From Phytophthora colocasiae (lineage: Eukaryota > Oomycota > Peronosporomycetes > Peronosporales > Peronosporaceae): a stretch of DNA of 64,000 nt. Under the pieces are notes generated by a model. That model was not told where the DNA came from. It did no database searches and saw only the letters and a list, made by a program, of their open reading frames with translations. How positions within the stretch are numbered: the stretch's first letter is position 1; every line of letters starts with the position of its first letter. A program made the position numbers and the translations under genes. The DNA lies in assembly GCA_018806915.1 (NCBI GenBank), contig JAGKQI010000101.1, positions 1,550,001 to 1,614,000 of the forward strand, written 5' to 3'. Shown here one piece after another: positions 30,281 to 41,059 of this stretch.

Positions 30281-31886
30281 TTACACGTTGGGGCCGTACA
30301 CCGACAGATCGTTGCCAGGCAGGATGAACTGCTTGAAGTTTTCCTTGAACGACTTGGCCAGCTTCAACGCCGTCTCGTCGAACGCAGCCTTGTCCGTCCA
30401 CGAGTCCTTCGGGTTCAGGATCTCCGACGGCACGCCCTCCACCGTCGTGGGGATCTCGAAGCCGAACAGCGGGTCCTTGACGAAAGTCGCGTCGTTGATG
30501 CTGCCGTCCAGCACCGCGTCCACGCACTTGCGCGTGAACGGCAGCTTCATGCGCTTGCCCACGCCGTACACGCCGCCCGTCCAGCCCGTGTTGATCAGGT
30601 ACACGTGCGTGTTGTGCTCCTGCAGCTTCTTCTTCAGCAGGTCCGCGTACTTGGTCGGGTGCAGCGTCATGAACGCCGCACCAAAGCACGTCGAGAACGT
30701 CGCCTGCGGCTCCGTGATGCCGCGCTCCGTGCCTGCCACCTTGGCCGTGTAGCCCGACAGGAAGTGGTACTGCGCCTGGCCCGCAGACAGACAGCTTCGA
30801 CACGGGCGGCAGCACGCCGTACGCATCGCACGTCAGGAAGATCACGGCGTTCGGGTGGTTACCGCGCGAGTTCGGCTGGTGGTGCGGGATGTGGTAGATC
30901 GGGTACGACACGCGGCCGTTCTCCGTCTTGCTCGAGTTGAAGTAGTCGGGCTCGTTGTTGGCGTCGATCCACACGTTCTCCAGCATGGCGTTCGGGCGGA
31001 TGGCGTTGAAGATGTCCGGCTCGTTCTCCTTGCTCAGGTCGATGGTCTTGGCGTAGCACCCGCCCTCGAAGTTGAACACGCCCTCGTCGTCCCAGCCGTG
31101 CTCGTCGTCGCCGATCAGCTCGCGCTTCGGGTCGGCCGACAGCGTCGTCTTGCCCGTTCCCGACAGACCGAAGAAGATGGCCGTGTCGCCCGCCTTGCCG
31201 ATGTTGGCCGACGCGTGCATGGCCATCACGCCGTTCAGCGGCAGGTAGTAGTTCATCATGCTGAAGATGCCCTTCTTCATCTCGCCACCGTAGAACGTGC
31301 CGCCGATGATGGCCATGTGCTTCTCGATGTTGAAGATCACGAACACCTCCGAGTGCAGGCCGTGCTCCTTCCAGTCCTCGTCCACGATGTTGCACGCGTT
31401 GATGACCGTGAAGTCGGCCTGGAAGTTCTCGGCCACGCTGGCGAACTCCGGACGGATGAACATGTTGGTCACGAAGTGGTGCTGCCACGCCAGCTCCGTG
31501 ATGATGCGCACGTTCAGGCGGGACTTCTCGTTCACGCCGCAGTGGCCGTCGAACACGTACATGCGGTCCACGGAGCTGAAGTGCTTGGCGGCCTTGGCGT
31601 ACAGCGCGTCGAACACCTCGGGCGTCGTGGGCTGGTTGATCGAGCCCCACCACACGTTCTCCTGCGACGGCTCCTGCTTCACGATGAACTTGTCCTTGGG
31701 CGAGCGACCCGTGAACTTGCCCGTGTCCACGGCGAACGTGCCGTTGGCCACGAATGAGCCCTCGTTGTACTGCTTCTCGTGGTCCGCGAGTTGCTCGTAC
31801 GTCAGGTTGTGGAACACCTTGCAGCCGTTGTCGATGCCGAGCTCACCCAGGCCCAGGGCGGCGGTCGTGGTCTCGTGCTGCGCCAT
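30281..31886 (-). pseudogene. PEP carboxykinase, full-length copy 4 with 4-bp duplication
   Basis: ATP-type PEPCK (EC 4.1.1.49 family), 1606 bp from ATG to TAA. The reverse strand has [11 protein letters not shown], the substrate-binding region, the P-loop [14 protein letters not shown], metal-binding [10 protein letters not shown], and the C-terminal [12 protein letters not shown]. Everything up to VLPPVSKLS is in frame; then a tandem ACAG duplication (30784-30791) shifts the remaining 180 codons, which stay open in the shifted frame to the normal stop. If the 4 bp were a sequencing artefact this would be an intact gene. It has an Inr/FPR promoter and faces GH17 tail to tail. Confidence 0.93.
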
Positions 31887-31957
31887 TGTGTAGGAGGTGT
31901 TGGGAGGTTGCAGTCGAAGGTGCTTGCTGGCTGGAGCTGGATGTGCTCAGACCAATG

Positions 31958-31974
31958 CCAAATGGAAAGTGAAC
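31958..31974 (-). promoter_or_regulatory. Inr/FPR core promoter of PEPCK copy 4
   Basis: Reverse strand GTTCACTTTCCATTTGG matches the oomycete Inr plus FPR consensus, about 75 bp upstream of the PEPCK ATG. Confidence 0.75.
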
Positions 31975-32227
31975 TTTGGCCTGCAACTTCCAGTCCTGGA
32001 ACTCTGCTTGTGCTGAGTGCTTGAGCGGCAAGAGCAGTGCACACGACGTCCCAACACGAAAGTCCGATGTGAAGAACGAGACCTTGCATTTCGAACCGGT
32101 TTCTGGGCAACAAAGAGGTGGTGCTGACGCACCCTCGTCGATGTCGTTTGGTTCTCAGAGCGCCACGTCTCTGGCGACACTTAGGGCATACACAGTTCAA
32201 GTACGTGAGTGCTCTCGAGTAAGTTGC

Positions 32228-33159
32228 TGGTTTTGTTGTTCCGACATGGCTACATATTGTGGTGACAGCATCGACGCCACGGATGGGGCGCTGTGACACC
32301 ACCCTGTCACCATTATGCTCATGGTCCAAGGACCAAATTAAAGCAGCATTTGTTTGAAGCAAAGAGCGCATGCACACGTTAGTTAAGTTCTCAACAACAC
32401 CGCTAATAACAAGTCAAGCGACACTGCTGAAAAGACAGCAATGATTTCAGTGCTGTGAAATGCGCCAAGTTCTTGGATGGCATTGGTGCTGAATTGACAA
32501 AAGACGTCGACGAGCCCACTGGAGCCGACCTTTTGGTCATGCGGCAGAATGCTGACCGACTGCTGATAGCAAAGGAGTTTATGGAGCGCAACCACGACCG
32601 GCGTTGGCAGTACAGTATCTTTCCACGGCAAGCTGCTTACAATCCACCAAAGTCAGCGAGCCCATGCCGTTCCACCGTATAGTGTGCTCGTCGCATCAAA
32701 TGCGCAGGTGAATTCATTCCGAAGTGGTCACAACTTTGCCCAATGAGGCAACTGGAAAGCTACGTTGTGACTGCGGCAGACTGGCATCGCTTTGCAGACT
32801 GAAGAAGGTCGAGTAGTTTTGCAGCACTAACAATGACGCCGCTATTTTCGACGGTTATGACGCCATGGAAGACGACGATCTGCAGCTGCAGATCGTCCAC
32901 GGCAGATTGAAAGGCAACGCGAACCAATTGTGGTGCGCTTCCGTCACCGATACATTATCGCAAGTAGGTTTCTGCATAATTCAGCCGGTTTTGCGCCAAG
33001 GAGAGCCCACATCGTCGATGGCTGTATTGCGAACCATCGATTGCCTTTGGACCAAAACAACGGAATTCTGTCCTGTCAAGGACACGTCAGAGCTGCTCAT
33101 GATGCGGAATAAGCCGCTTCAATGCAGCAGTGGGGCTACCGTCCACGATAAACATAGCA
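32228..33159. other. Spacer of the inverted repeat, left part
   Basis: This is unique sequence between the two arms. It holds a 75-codon forward ORF (32455-32682; AKFLDGIGAELTKDVDEP, RLLIAKEFMERNHDRRWQYS) that reads like a real protein fragment but matches no family I recognise, and a second weak ORF at 32865-33191. No complete gene is seen. Confidence 0.5.
32874..32897. repeat. 24-bp perfect palindrome in spacer
   Basis: GACGATCTGCAGCTGCAGATCGTC, fully self-complementary, close to the centre of the large inverted repeat. Confidence 0.9.
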
Positions 33160-33213
33160 ATATGGGAGCGATAAGGCTGCTTGCTCACTAGGTTGCCACG
33201 GATCTACGACACG
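33160..33213 (+). pseudogene. Short TTI2-like relic
   Basis: TATGGGAGCGATAAGGCTGC and the following 34 bp match 507-560 of unit A with about 10% divergence. It is joined directly to a PEPCK fragment, and the divergence is higher than between the units, suggesting an older copy. Confidence 0.75.
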
Positions 33214-33640
33214 GCTCATTCTCATCTCGACGTGCTTCGGTGCGGCGTTCATGACGCTGCACCCGACCAAGTACGCGGACCTGCTGAAGAAGAAGCTGCA
33301 GGAGCACAACACGCACGTGTACCTGATCAACACGGGCTGGACGGGCGGCGTGTACGGCGTGGGCAAGCGCATGAAGCTGCCGTTCACGCGCAAGTGCGTG
33401 GACGCGGTGCTGGACGGCAGCATCAACGACGCGACTTTCGTCAAGGACCCGCTGTTCGGCTTCGAGATCCCCACGACGGTGGAGGGCGTGCCGTCGGAGA
33501 TCCTGAACCCGAAGGACTCGTGGACGGACAAGGCTGCGTTCGACGAGACGGCGTTGAAGCTGGCCAAGTCGTTCAAGGAGAACTTCAAGCAGTTCATCCT
33601 GCCTGGCAACGACCTGTCGGTGTACGGCCCCAACGTATAA
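33214..33640 (+). pseudogene. PEP carboxykinase C-terminal fragment, copy 5
   Basis: It encodes the last 140 or so residues (from [16 protein letters not shown] to VYGPNV, TAA) in the orientation of copy 6. It starts abruptly at the TTI2-like relic. The downstream 80 bp are the usual PEPCK 3' flank. Confidence 0.92.
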
Positions 33641-34320
33641 TTGGTGTCTTCTAGCTGGTACTAGCTTACGTTAGCGATGTTTTAGTGCATGCATGTATCA
33701 TCATCAACTCCCTAAATATTAGTTCTGGGGTAATTACCCTGGCATTCGGTTTGCACCATCAGTTTAGTAAGACAAAATTCTCGCTGAAGTTGCCTTCATA
33801 CAGCGGAACAGCTTCATGACACACAAATTAGACGGGCGGGCTGCATCAAACCCTGCGTCGATGTCTGCACTCGGCTTCCAAGGTGCCAAAGGCCCCCCGG
33901 CTGGCTTGAATCCTCAGGTCTTCAGATCGTTTTCTTGGCTATTGCGCGTTGTATCGTGGCACGAAGTAAGAGCGGCAGCACTTTCACGGCAACAATGCCC
34001 ATGCCTCTGTTGAGCGTTTGATCCTTATTCGTGTCGAATTTACACAGATGGTTGAACGCGGCGAGGGTATCTCACGAGTTGAAGTACTCAACGCCTAACC
34101 TGTGACGGAACCCGCGCCGACAGATGGGCTTCCAGCGCGTCAAAGGACAGGAAACGCAAGACCGCAGTTCATGTAACATTCAGGAGAGTCAATTTAACCT
34201 TGATAGAGATGGTCTGCTTGGGGGTACAACTGAATTTGGCAAACTGAGCTTTAGAATCCAAGCATCTAGTACGGCCCCATCTACGTTCCGTTAAACACGT
34301 GATCAGCGAAACCTATACAC
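33641..34320. other. Spacer of the inverted repeat, right part
   Basis: The first 80 bp are PEPCK 3' flank. The remainder is unique and has short ORFs only (one of 65 codons at 33816). Fragments such as VEFTQMVERGEGISRVEVL can be read near 34035 but belong to no recognised family. Confidence 0.5.
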
Positions 34321-34574
34321 CGCAACTTATTCGAGAGTACTCACGTACTTGAACTGTGTATGCCCTAAGTGTCGCCAGAGACGTGGCGCTCTGAGAACCA
34401 AACGACATCGACGAGGGTGCGTCAGCACCACCTCTTTGTTGCCCAGAAACCGGTTCGAAATGCAAGGTCTCGTTCTTCACATCGGACTTTCGTGTTGGGA
34501 CGTCGTGTGCACTGCTCTTGCCGCTTAAGCACTCAGCACAAGCAGAGTTCCAGGACTAGAAGTTGCAGGCCAAA

Positions 34575-34591
34575 GTTCACTTTCCAATTGG
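34575..34591 (+). promoter_or_regulatory. Inr/FPR core promoter of PEPCK copy 6
   Basis: GTTCACTTTCCAATTGG, one base different from the copy 4 element, 75 bp before the ATG. Confidence 0.7.
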
Positions 34592-35105
34592 CATTGGTCT
34601 GAGCACATCCAGCTCCAGCCAGCAAGCACCTTCGACTGCAACCCCCCCAACACCTCCTACACAATGGTGCAGCACGAGACCACGACCGCCGCCCTGGGCC
34701 TGGGTGAGCTCGGCATCGACAACGGCTGCAAGGTGTTCCACAACCTGACGTACGAGCAACTCGCGGACCACGAGAAGCAGTACAACGAGGGCTCATTCGT
34801 GGCCAACGGCACGTTCGCCGTGGACACGGGCAAGTTCACGGGTCGCTCGCCCAAGGACAAGTTCATCGTGAAGCAGGAGCCGTCGCAGGAGAACGTGTGG
34901 TGGGGCTCGATCAACCAGCCCACGACGCCCGAGGTGTTCGACGCGCTGTACGCCAAGGCCGCCAAGCACTTCAGCTCCGTGGACCGCATGTACGTGTTCG
35001 ACGGCCACTGCGGCGTGAACGAGAAGTCCCGCCTGAACGTGCGCATCATCACGGAGCTGGCGTGGCAGCACCACTTCGTGACCAACATGTTCATCCGTCC
35101 GGAGT

Positions 35106-35518
35106 TGTGGTGTTTTCCGGAGGTTGAAGCAACACCAAACACAAAGCAAGGCAGGTGGCGAACCTGCAGGAAACTTGTAGCCAAGTGTATTGATGCAGCT
35201 TGTGCAGTAGCTAGCACTTTGTAAAGTGAGAGGATAGAATAGTCGTCACCACCCTTCCGTCTCAATGAAAGTATACAGTCCTTATGCTGACGACAGCATC
35301 AGGGGTAACATGCAAGACAACCAGAGATTCCACTTGGATCACTGGCGGCCTGTCCTACAAGATCCGTGAATGTTTGACCGGGTGGAGATTGCTGAACTGG
35401 ATGCACCAGAGTCAGACATCTCTCCGTCTGTGATCAACCCGGATGTACCAGGTAGTTCACTGTCTGTTCGCAAACTTGAAGGCGGCGGAATCAGGCTTGA
35501 TGCCTACGATTCACCACA
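35106..35518 (-). repeat. 3' LTR of Ty3 element 2
   Basis: 413 bp, identical to the partner at 40647-41059 by eye. Confidence 0.95.
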
Positions 35519-35642
35519 CAGCCCCCAAAGCTTGATTCCGCAGCCGGACTTCGACCACCCCGTTCACATCCCTGGCAGTCAGATCCATGTCTGGCCCTGG
35601 CTGATCTCGGTGTAGCTCTTCGCCCCAGCTTTGGATATTGGT

Positions 35643-36533
35643 TCACTTCTTGCCGGTGATGGTCACCAGTCTGTCGGCTCCAGCAGTCCGTGAACGGGTC
35701 CGTCGGCTCACACTTCCCTCGTCAGCTTGTACCTCTATGAGACGCGAAGTGCTTGCGTCGGGTTGGTCGTTGTTAGGCCCAAGTTCAACTCCTGAAGTCT
35801 GCGGCGCAGCTACAGCGGGAAGACTTCTATCGGGCACTTTTGCATTCGTTGTTCGCGATCGTCGACGTCTGGGCTTCCGGCGGTTCTTGTCCGTCGTCTT
35901 TACCGTCTCCGCCACAGCGATCTGTCCTTGCGAGGTAGTTTATCCAGTCGTGGTAGCGCACTGCCAGTGTGCCTTGAGCTCTTGATCAGCAGCTGCCACG
36001 TACTGGTCCACTAGGATGGGAACGTCTTTTGCTAAGCTGGCCAGTGGTTCGTACGAGTCCTCAATGTCCTCAAGTCCTTTCCACTGAACCAGGACTTCAA
36101 AGTCACGTATCGCTTCATTCCATCGGTGGCTTTTGAATTTCTCTATTGCCAGTACAATTCCTTGCGATGAGATGTGTTCCAAAAGTTCTTCAGTAACGTC
36201 CAAGCTAGAGTCTGCATAGAACTTGAGTCTAGAGGCATGTACGTCCAGCTCAGCGCCTGTGATGAGATGTTTTACCCGGAATGAGTGTGCGTCAGCGCGT
36301 ACAACACGATACGGCCTTACCCAAGTCACAAGCAGCTTGTTACTTCTCTTCTCGTCCACTCTCGAGCGTAACACGTAGTCACCCTCCGTAAAATTCACAA
36401 GGTTTTCTCCACGTTCTCGTTTTTTGTTTAGCATCCTCTGCTTCAGGCGTTGATCTTCCACCACCTTGTGCATGGAGCGAATGCTGCTGCGAAGGTCGTC
36501 GAGAAATCCATCGATCTTATCACACGCCGGCAC
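35643..36533 (-). pseudogene. Ty3 element 2 pol C-terminus with chromodomain
   Basis: The ORF 35940-36533 has the integrase C-terminal domain (FTEGDYVLRSRVDE, VTWVRPYRVVRADAHSFRVK) and a chromodomain-like segment (RDFEVLVQWKGLEDIEDSYE) that in chromoviruses directs insertion to marked chromatin. After its stop a 90-codon, strongly basic ORF (35643-35915; KNRRKPRRRRSR) lies in the same orientation and may be a former tail. Confidence 0.75.
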
Positions 36534-37294
36534 CTCGTTGAACTCCCCAGTGCTAGGCAGGTAAAATTCTCTGAGAGGCGTCGGGCACGGTAATCCAGTA
36601 AACAGCTCCCGGGCGCTCTGTTGCCCAACGATGGCACTGCTGTGTGATTGAGGCTTGACTGTACCATTGGTACCAAGTAAACCCAGTCGTGGTGAGCAAT
36701 CTTGTACTCCAAGATCATGGTCCGAATCACCTGGAGGATGTCTCTGTTCACCCGCTCCACGGACCCGTTGATCCAGGGACAGTATGCAGGCGTGAACTCC
36801 TGCTGCGTTCGCAGTCGTCGAGAAAGCTCACCCACCACTTCGTTTTTAAAATGCGAGCCTTGGTCTGAGATCCAGCTAGGTGGTAACCCGAACCGAGAAT
36901 GCCAGTCGAGGAAAGCTTCCACAGTCACTGAGCTATCGGCTGTGTCTGCAACCACCAATTCACAGAAATGGGATGCGTGGTCCTTCAGCACTAGGATGTA
37001 CTTAGATTCTCCGAAGCCATCACCCATTGAAAGGAAATCGAAATGTAGCAAACCATTGCGTTCACTGCATTCAAACGTTTCACTCCAAGGCCTGGGGATG
37101 ATATTCCCCCCTTTTGAATGTAGACACAGTCGACACTGGCGGACAAACGTGGTCGCCAAAGAGCGCAGGTTCTCCAACGCAAACAATCGACGTATGTGTT
37201 CCACCATAGCAGCGATTCCACGGTGCCCTTGTGCACCACAGTGTGCAATGATGAACAATCGCAGGATAAGGTCCTTAGCCTCCACAGGAATCAA
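36443..37294 (-). pseudogene. Ty3 element 2 integrase core
   Basis: HH-CC region (HCGAQGHRGIAAMVEHI, CRLCLHSKGG) and catalytic segments LHFDFLSMGDGFGESKY, WISDQGSHFKNEVV and CPWINGSVERVNRD. It is in a different frame from both RNase H and the chromodomain, so there are lesions near 37300 and 36500. Confidence 0.88.
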
Positions 37295-37324
37295 ACCCGG
37301 TTGTTGACCGCGAGAACACCAGTT

Positions 37325-40300
37325 TCAGTACGCTCGGCTCGCTTGTGGTGGATCGTAACTGGACTGTATCAACTCAATCTCTGCAAACGTTGGCCACACG
37401 AAATTTGAGTCATCCAAGGGGCGAAGCATTGAGATTCTCTGCTCCACCACTTCGGGCTGTTGCTCCTGTTGAGCTACTAGCGGAGTAGAACGAATCCTCT
37501 TGATCGTAGCAGCGGTAGTAGTGCGGTTACCAGCCCACCTGCTGATCATATCGGCCCAAACGTTCTCAGGTCCAGCGATATGTTCAATCACATAGTTGTA
37601 GTTCATCAGTTTTAAAGCCCACCGCAATAATTTCCCTTTCACATGCTTCTTCACATGCTCGTCCGGCGCGAAAAACATGAATCAAATTGCGATGGTCGCA
37701 AAACAACCGAAATCCCTGAGGTCTCAGCAGCAAATAGTCTAGTTTGTCACAAGCGAGAGCGATCGGGAACGTCTCTTTCTCGATCACCGTCCAGTTAAGT
37801 TGACTCCCCGTGAAACTCCCACTCAAACATTCCACAAGCTGGTGCTGCTGGTCCTGAACAGGAACCTTCGGGTTGTAGTCCTTGACTTGCGTCACAATCA
37901 GCGCCCAACCAACATCCGATGCGTCTGTCAGCAAACACGTAGTCGCAGAGTCATCAGGGAAAGCAAGTGTAGCAGCCGACGCTAGCATACCCTTCACGTT
38001 ATCAAACGTCGCCTTCTCGTCAGCGCTCAGTACAATCGAAATTCCAGCTGCTACCCTCTTAGTCCGACGAGTCTTTGCCAGAGCTTCGTCCAATTTGCGT
38101 TGAAGAGGAGCAACTTGGCGAGCGTAATCGATAAGACTCTCGCGCATCCAGTTTATAGCACAAAGAAACTGTTGTAGCTCCCCTGCCGAACTTGGGTACG
38201 GCATTGCACGGAGTGTTTCAATCCGAGTAGGGTCGTGACGTACACCGTTGGCATCGATGATCTTGCCACACCACTTCACCTCCTGCTGGTACAGGCTGGA
38301 CTTTTTCACGCTGAGCTTCAGGCCGAATTCATCCAGCAGTGAAAACAGCTCCTTCAGCTTGTCCAAGTAGGTGTCAATGTCGTCCGCATAGAGTAGCAGG
38401 TCATCTATCCACACGAGTAAGTGCTTGTACAGCAATGTAGCAAAACACTTCTCCATGGTCTTCTGGAAGTAGATCGCAGCATCACCACAACCTTGAGGAA
38501 CACGTCGCGGAGTATAGATCTTCTCGTCTGTCATATACGAGAGCCACTCCTGACAGAACTCAGCAAGAGGTAGCTGCCAGAAACCTTTAATGAAATCGAA
38601 AAGTCCAAAATGTTGTTTTCCACGTGCATTTTCCATTACCAACGAAAGTATCGGCATCACAGCAGCCATGATGTCCGTTCTCGAATTAAACTCACGATAG
38701 TCCGTCGTTTGACGCATGTCCATTAGCTCTTGAGACTTTTTGACGGGTAGTACGGGGCTTGCCCACCGGCTGGTAGGATTCTCGTAGATCCATCCTAGAC
38801 CAACAAGCATAGTGTTAAATTCACGTAAAAATTGTCGAACATGCGGAGGATATTTGCGGGGCTTACATTTGCAAGGCTGAACCCCTTCCTTCAAACGCAC
38901 TTCGAGCGGCGGGACACGCGCAGGCGGATCGTCACGGAGCTCCAAGCGCCACACATCATACATGTGCACAATCACTCGTAACTTGTCCACCTTGTCGGCA
39001 GGAAACCCATGCTTCAGGGCTCTTTCAATCAGAACCTCAACAGCTGCACGAACTTCTTCATCACTGGCCACGTGGTTGGGATTTGAAGGGAGTTCGTCAG
39101 CTTCCAGTTCGAAAGGGTCTCCACTCGTCTCATCATCCGCGTGAGAGGCAAGTTGTTCCAATTGGCGATCCACATCGATACCCAAAGAACCTAACAAATC
39201 TCGTCCAATGATAAATTCGTCATCGTCCACATCCATAATGAGGCAAGGCACAGCTTCCGCTGGCTGCACCGGTCCAGCAGCCGTGTGAATCAAAACGTGA
39301 AGTAGCGCCTTCTTAGTAGCCACAACCGAGTGAGAACCATACGCTAAACTACGTACTGGAGTGTCCAAAGGGATTGCTTGTACCGACGGGTCAACTTCGC
39401 ATAATTGATTCCACTGTGATCTGCTAATCACTGTGTGATCGGAGCCAGTGTCCGGACAGCACGGTAGATCCAGAATTCCATTAATCGTCACAGTACGAGA
39501 CGTTGCGGGCATCAGCTTTTTTAATCTCTTCGTGCGAGATTTGCGGGCTTTATTTGCTTCACGAAGCTTCTGCCGCAGGACAATCTTCTCCGCATCGGTC
39601 GCTTTATCGCAATCGCTGAGCCAGTGCATTTCCTGGCACTTCGGGCATGGCGACGGCGGCTCCTTACGTGAAACAGGCTGTTTGTCGTTCTTCTTGTTGG
39701 TCTTCTTCTCGACCTTTCGCTCGGTCTTCTGTTGAGTAAAGTTTTTCTCCGAGTTAGAGTTAGCCGGCTTCTTTGATGAAACATCAGTCTTTCCAGCATC
39801 CTTAGCAGATTTGGGCACCGCAGATTTGTCCTTTACAGTCATCCGCATCCGTTTATTCTGCTGGAAATGGCGTTCATGCTCCACAGCCTTCTCGTAGACC
39901 AGCGTATACAATTCTTGAATATTCTTGCCAGCCTCCTTATGGGTCCAACGGACAGCATTCTTCACTGTCTCCTTCAGAACAGGAGGGGCCAGACTTGAGA
40001 TCAAACGTCTGCACTTTTCAGCTTCTCCGTCAGCGCCAGAGAATACTTCCTCAAGGCCATTCTCAAGGACGATTTCCGCAAAGCGCTGAAAGTAAGACAG
40101 TACGCGAGCATCCACATCACTTTCCTTCAAGTCCATCTGCAGCTCCTTCGAGAACAGAGCCTTTATGTCAGGGAGGTCATTGTTCTTGACTTTTCCCAAC
40201 AGAGTTTTGATTTCGGCGATTAGTCGCTCCTCAGTGACGTCTACAACGTCCATCCGAAGCCGCAGCGTGCAGAACGTCGATAAGAGGTTCAGGTCAAACG

Positions 40301-40538
40301 TCTCTTTAACACCCTGCGTCACCAGGTTGTAGTCTTCACCAGAACTTCTACAACGAGCCCTCATCTTGGCCTCATACTCCTTGCGCCGTTTGTTCCATTT
40401 GACCAAAGCTTCGTGAGAAATTGAGCTCAACTTCGGCGGCAAAATGGGCGCAAAAATGGGTACTGGCACCATAGAAGAGTGTTGGTAGGACTCCTCCTCA
40501 TTATCCAAATCAGCTTCAACGGCACGCCTCTTCGACAT
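37325..40538 (-). CDS. Ty3 element 2 Gag-Pol (gag, protease, RT, RNase H)
   Basis: One 984-codon frame from ATG 40538: capsid-like gag (LDNEEESYQH start, FQRFAEIVLENGLEEVF), a Cys-rich knuckle-like segment (CPKCQEMHWLSDC), protease (LPCCPDTGSDHTVISRSQW), RT (RVPQGCGDAAIYFQKTM, with LVWIDDLLLYADD as active site) and RNase H (CLLTDASDVGWALI, LFCDHRNLIHVF). The frame changes near 37677; the next 118 codons (HVKGKLLRWALKLMNYNYVI, NVWADMISRWAG) finish RNase H. No frameshift signal is needed between gag and pol. The knuckle lacks a canonical CX2CX4HX4C spacing. Confidence 0.9.
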
Positions 40539-40646
40539 GACGAACGAGTAGTTGGCGTCGACACTTGATCAGCGTAGACGTAGTGAAGACAGCTAGCAAG
40601 TCGAGTACTACGCTGTTGGAGTAGTACGACCCACTAAAGAATTCTT

Positions 40647-41059
40647 TGTGGTGTTTTCCGGAGGTTGAAGCAACACCAAACACAAAGCAAGGCAGGTGGC
40701 GAACCTGCAGGAAACTTGTAGCCAAGTGTATTGATGCAGCTTGTGCAGTAGCTAGCACTTTGTAAAGTGAGAGGATAGAATAGTCGTCACCACCCTTCCG
40801 TCTCAATGAAAGTATACAGTCCTTATGCTGACGACAGCATCAGGGGTAACATGCAAGACAACCAGAGATTCCACTTGGATCACTGGCGGCCTGTCCTACA
40901 AGATCCGTGAATGTTTGACCGGGTGGAGATTGCTGAACTGGATGCACCAGAGTCAGACATCTCTCCGTCTGTGATCAACCCGGATGTACCAGGTAGTTCA
41001 CTGTCTGTTCGCAAACTTGAAGGCGGCGGAATCAGGCTTGATGCCTACGATTCACCACA
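40647..41059 (-). repeat. 5' LTR of Ty3 element 2
   Basis: 413 bp. Read on the forward strand it contributes 49 codons in frame with the PEPCK remainder. Confidence 0.95.

Larger units (their letters stand above)
35106..41059 (-). mobile_element. Ty3/gypsy LTR retrotransposon 2
   Basis: A 5954-bp reverse-strand element with 413-bp LTRs (TGTGGTG...CACCACA) that I read as identical, and a 5-bp target duplication GGAGT (35101-35105 and 41060-41064). Gag and pol share one long frame. A purine tract (reverse strand CTTTGGGGGCTG) abuts the 3' LTR. The tRNA primer site next to the 5' LTR is not recognised. Identical LTRs imply a recent insertion. Confidence 0.96.

Noticed and set aside
30855..31757. 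300-codon forward ORF opposite PEPCK copy 4 (similar long ORFs at 12717-13394 and 41052-41900)
   Set aside because: These are repetitive Arg/Val/His-rich antisense shadows of a very GC3-rich gene; the sense frame carries all PEPCK motifs.
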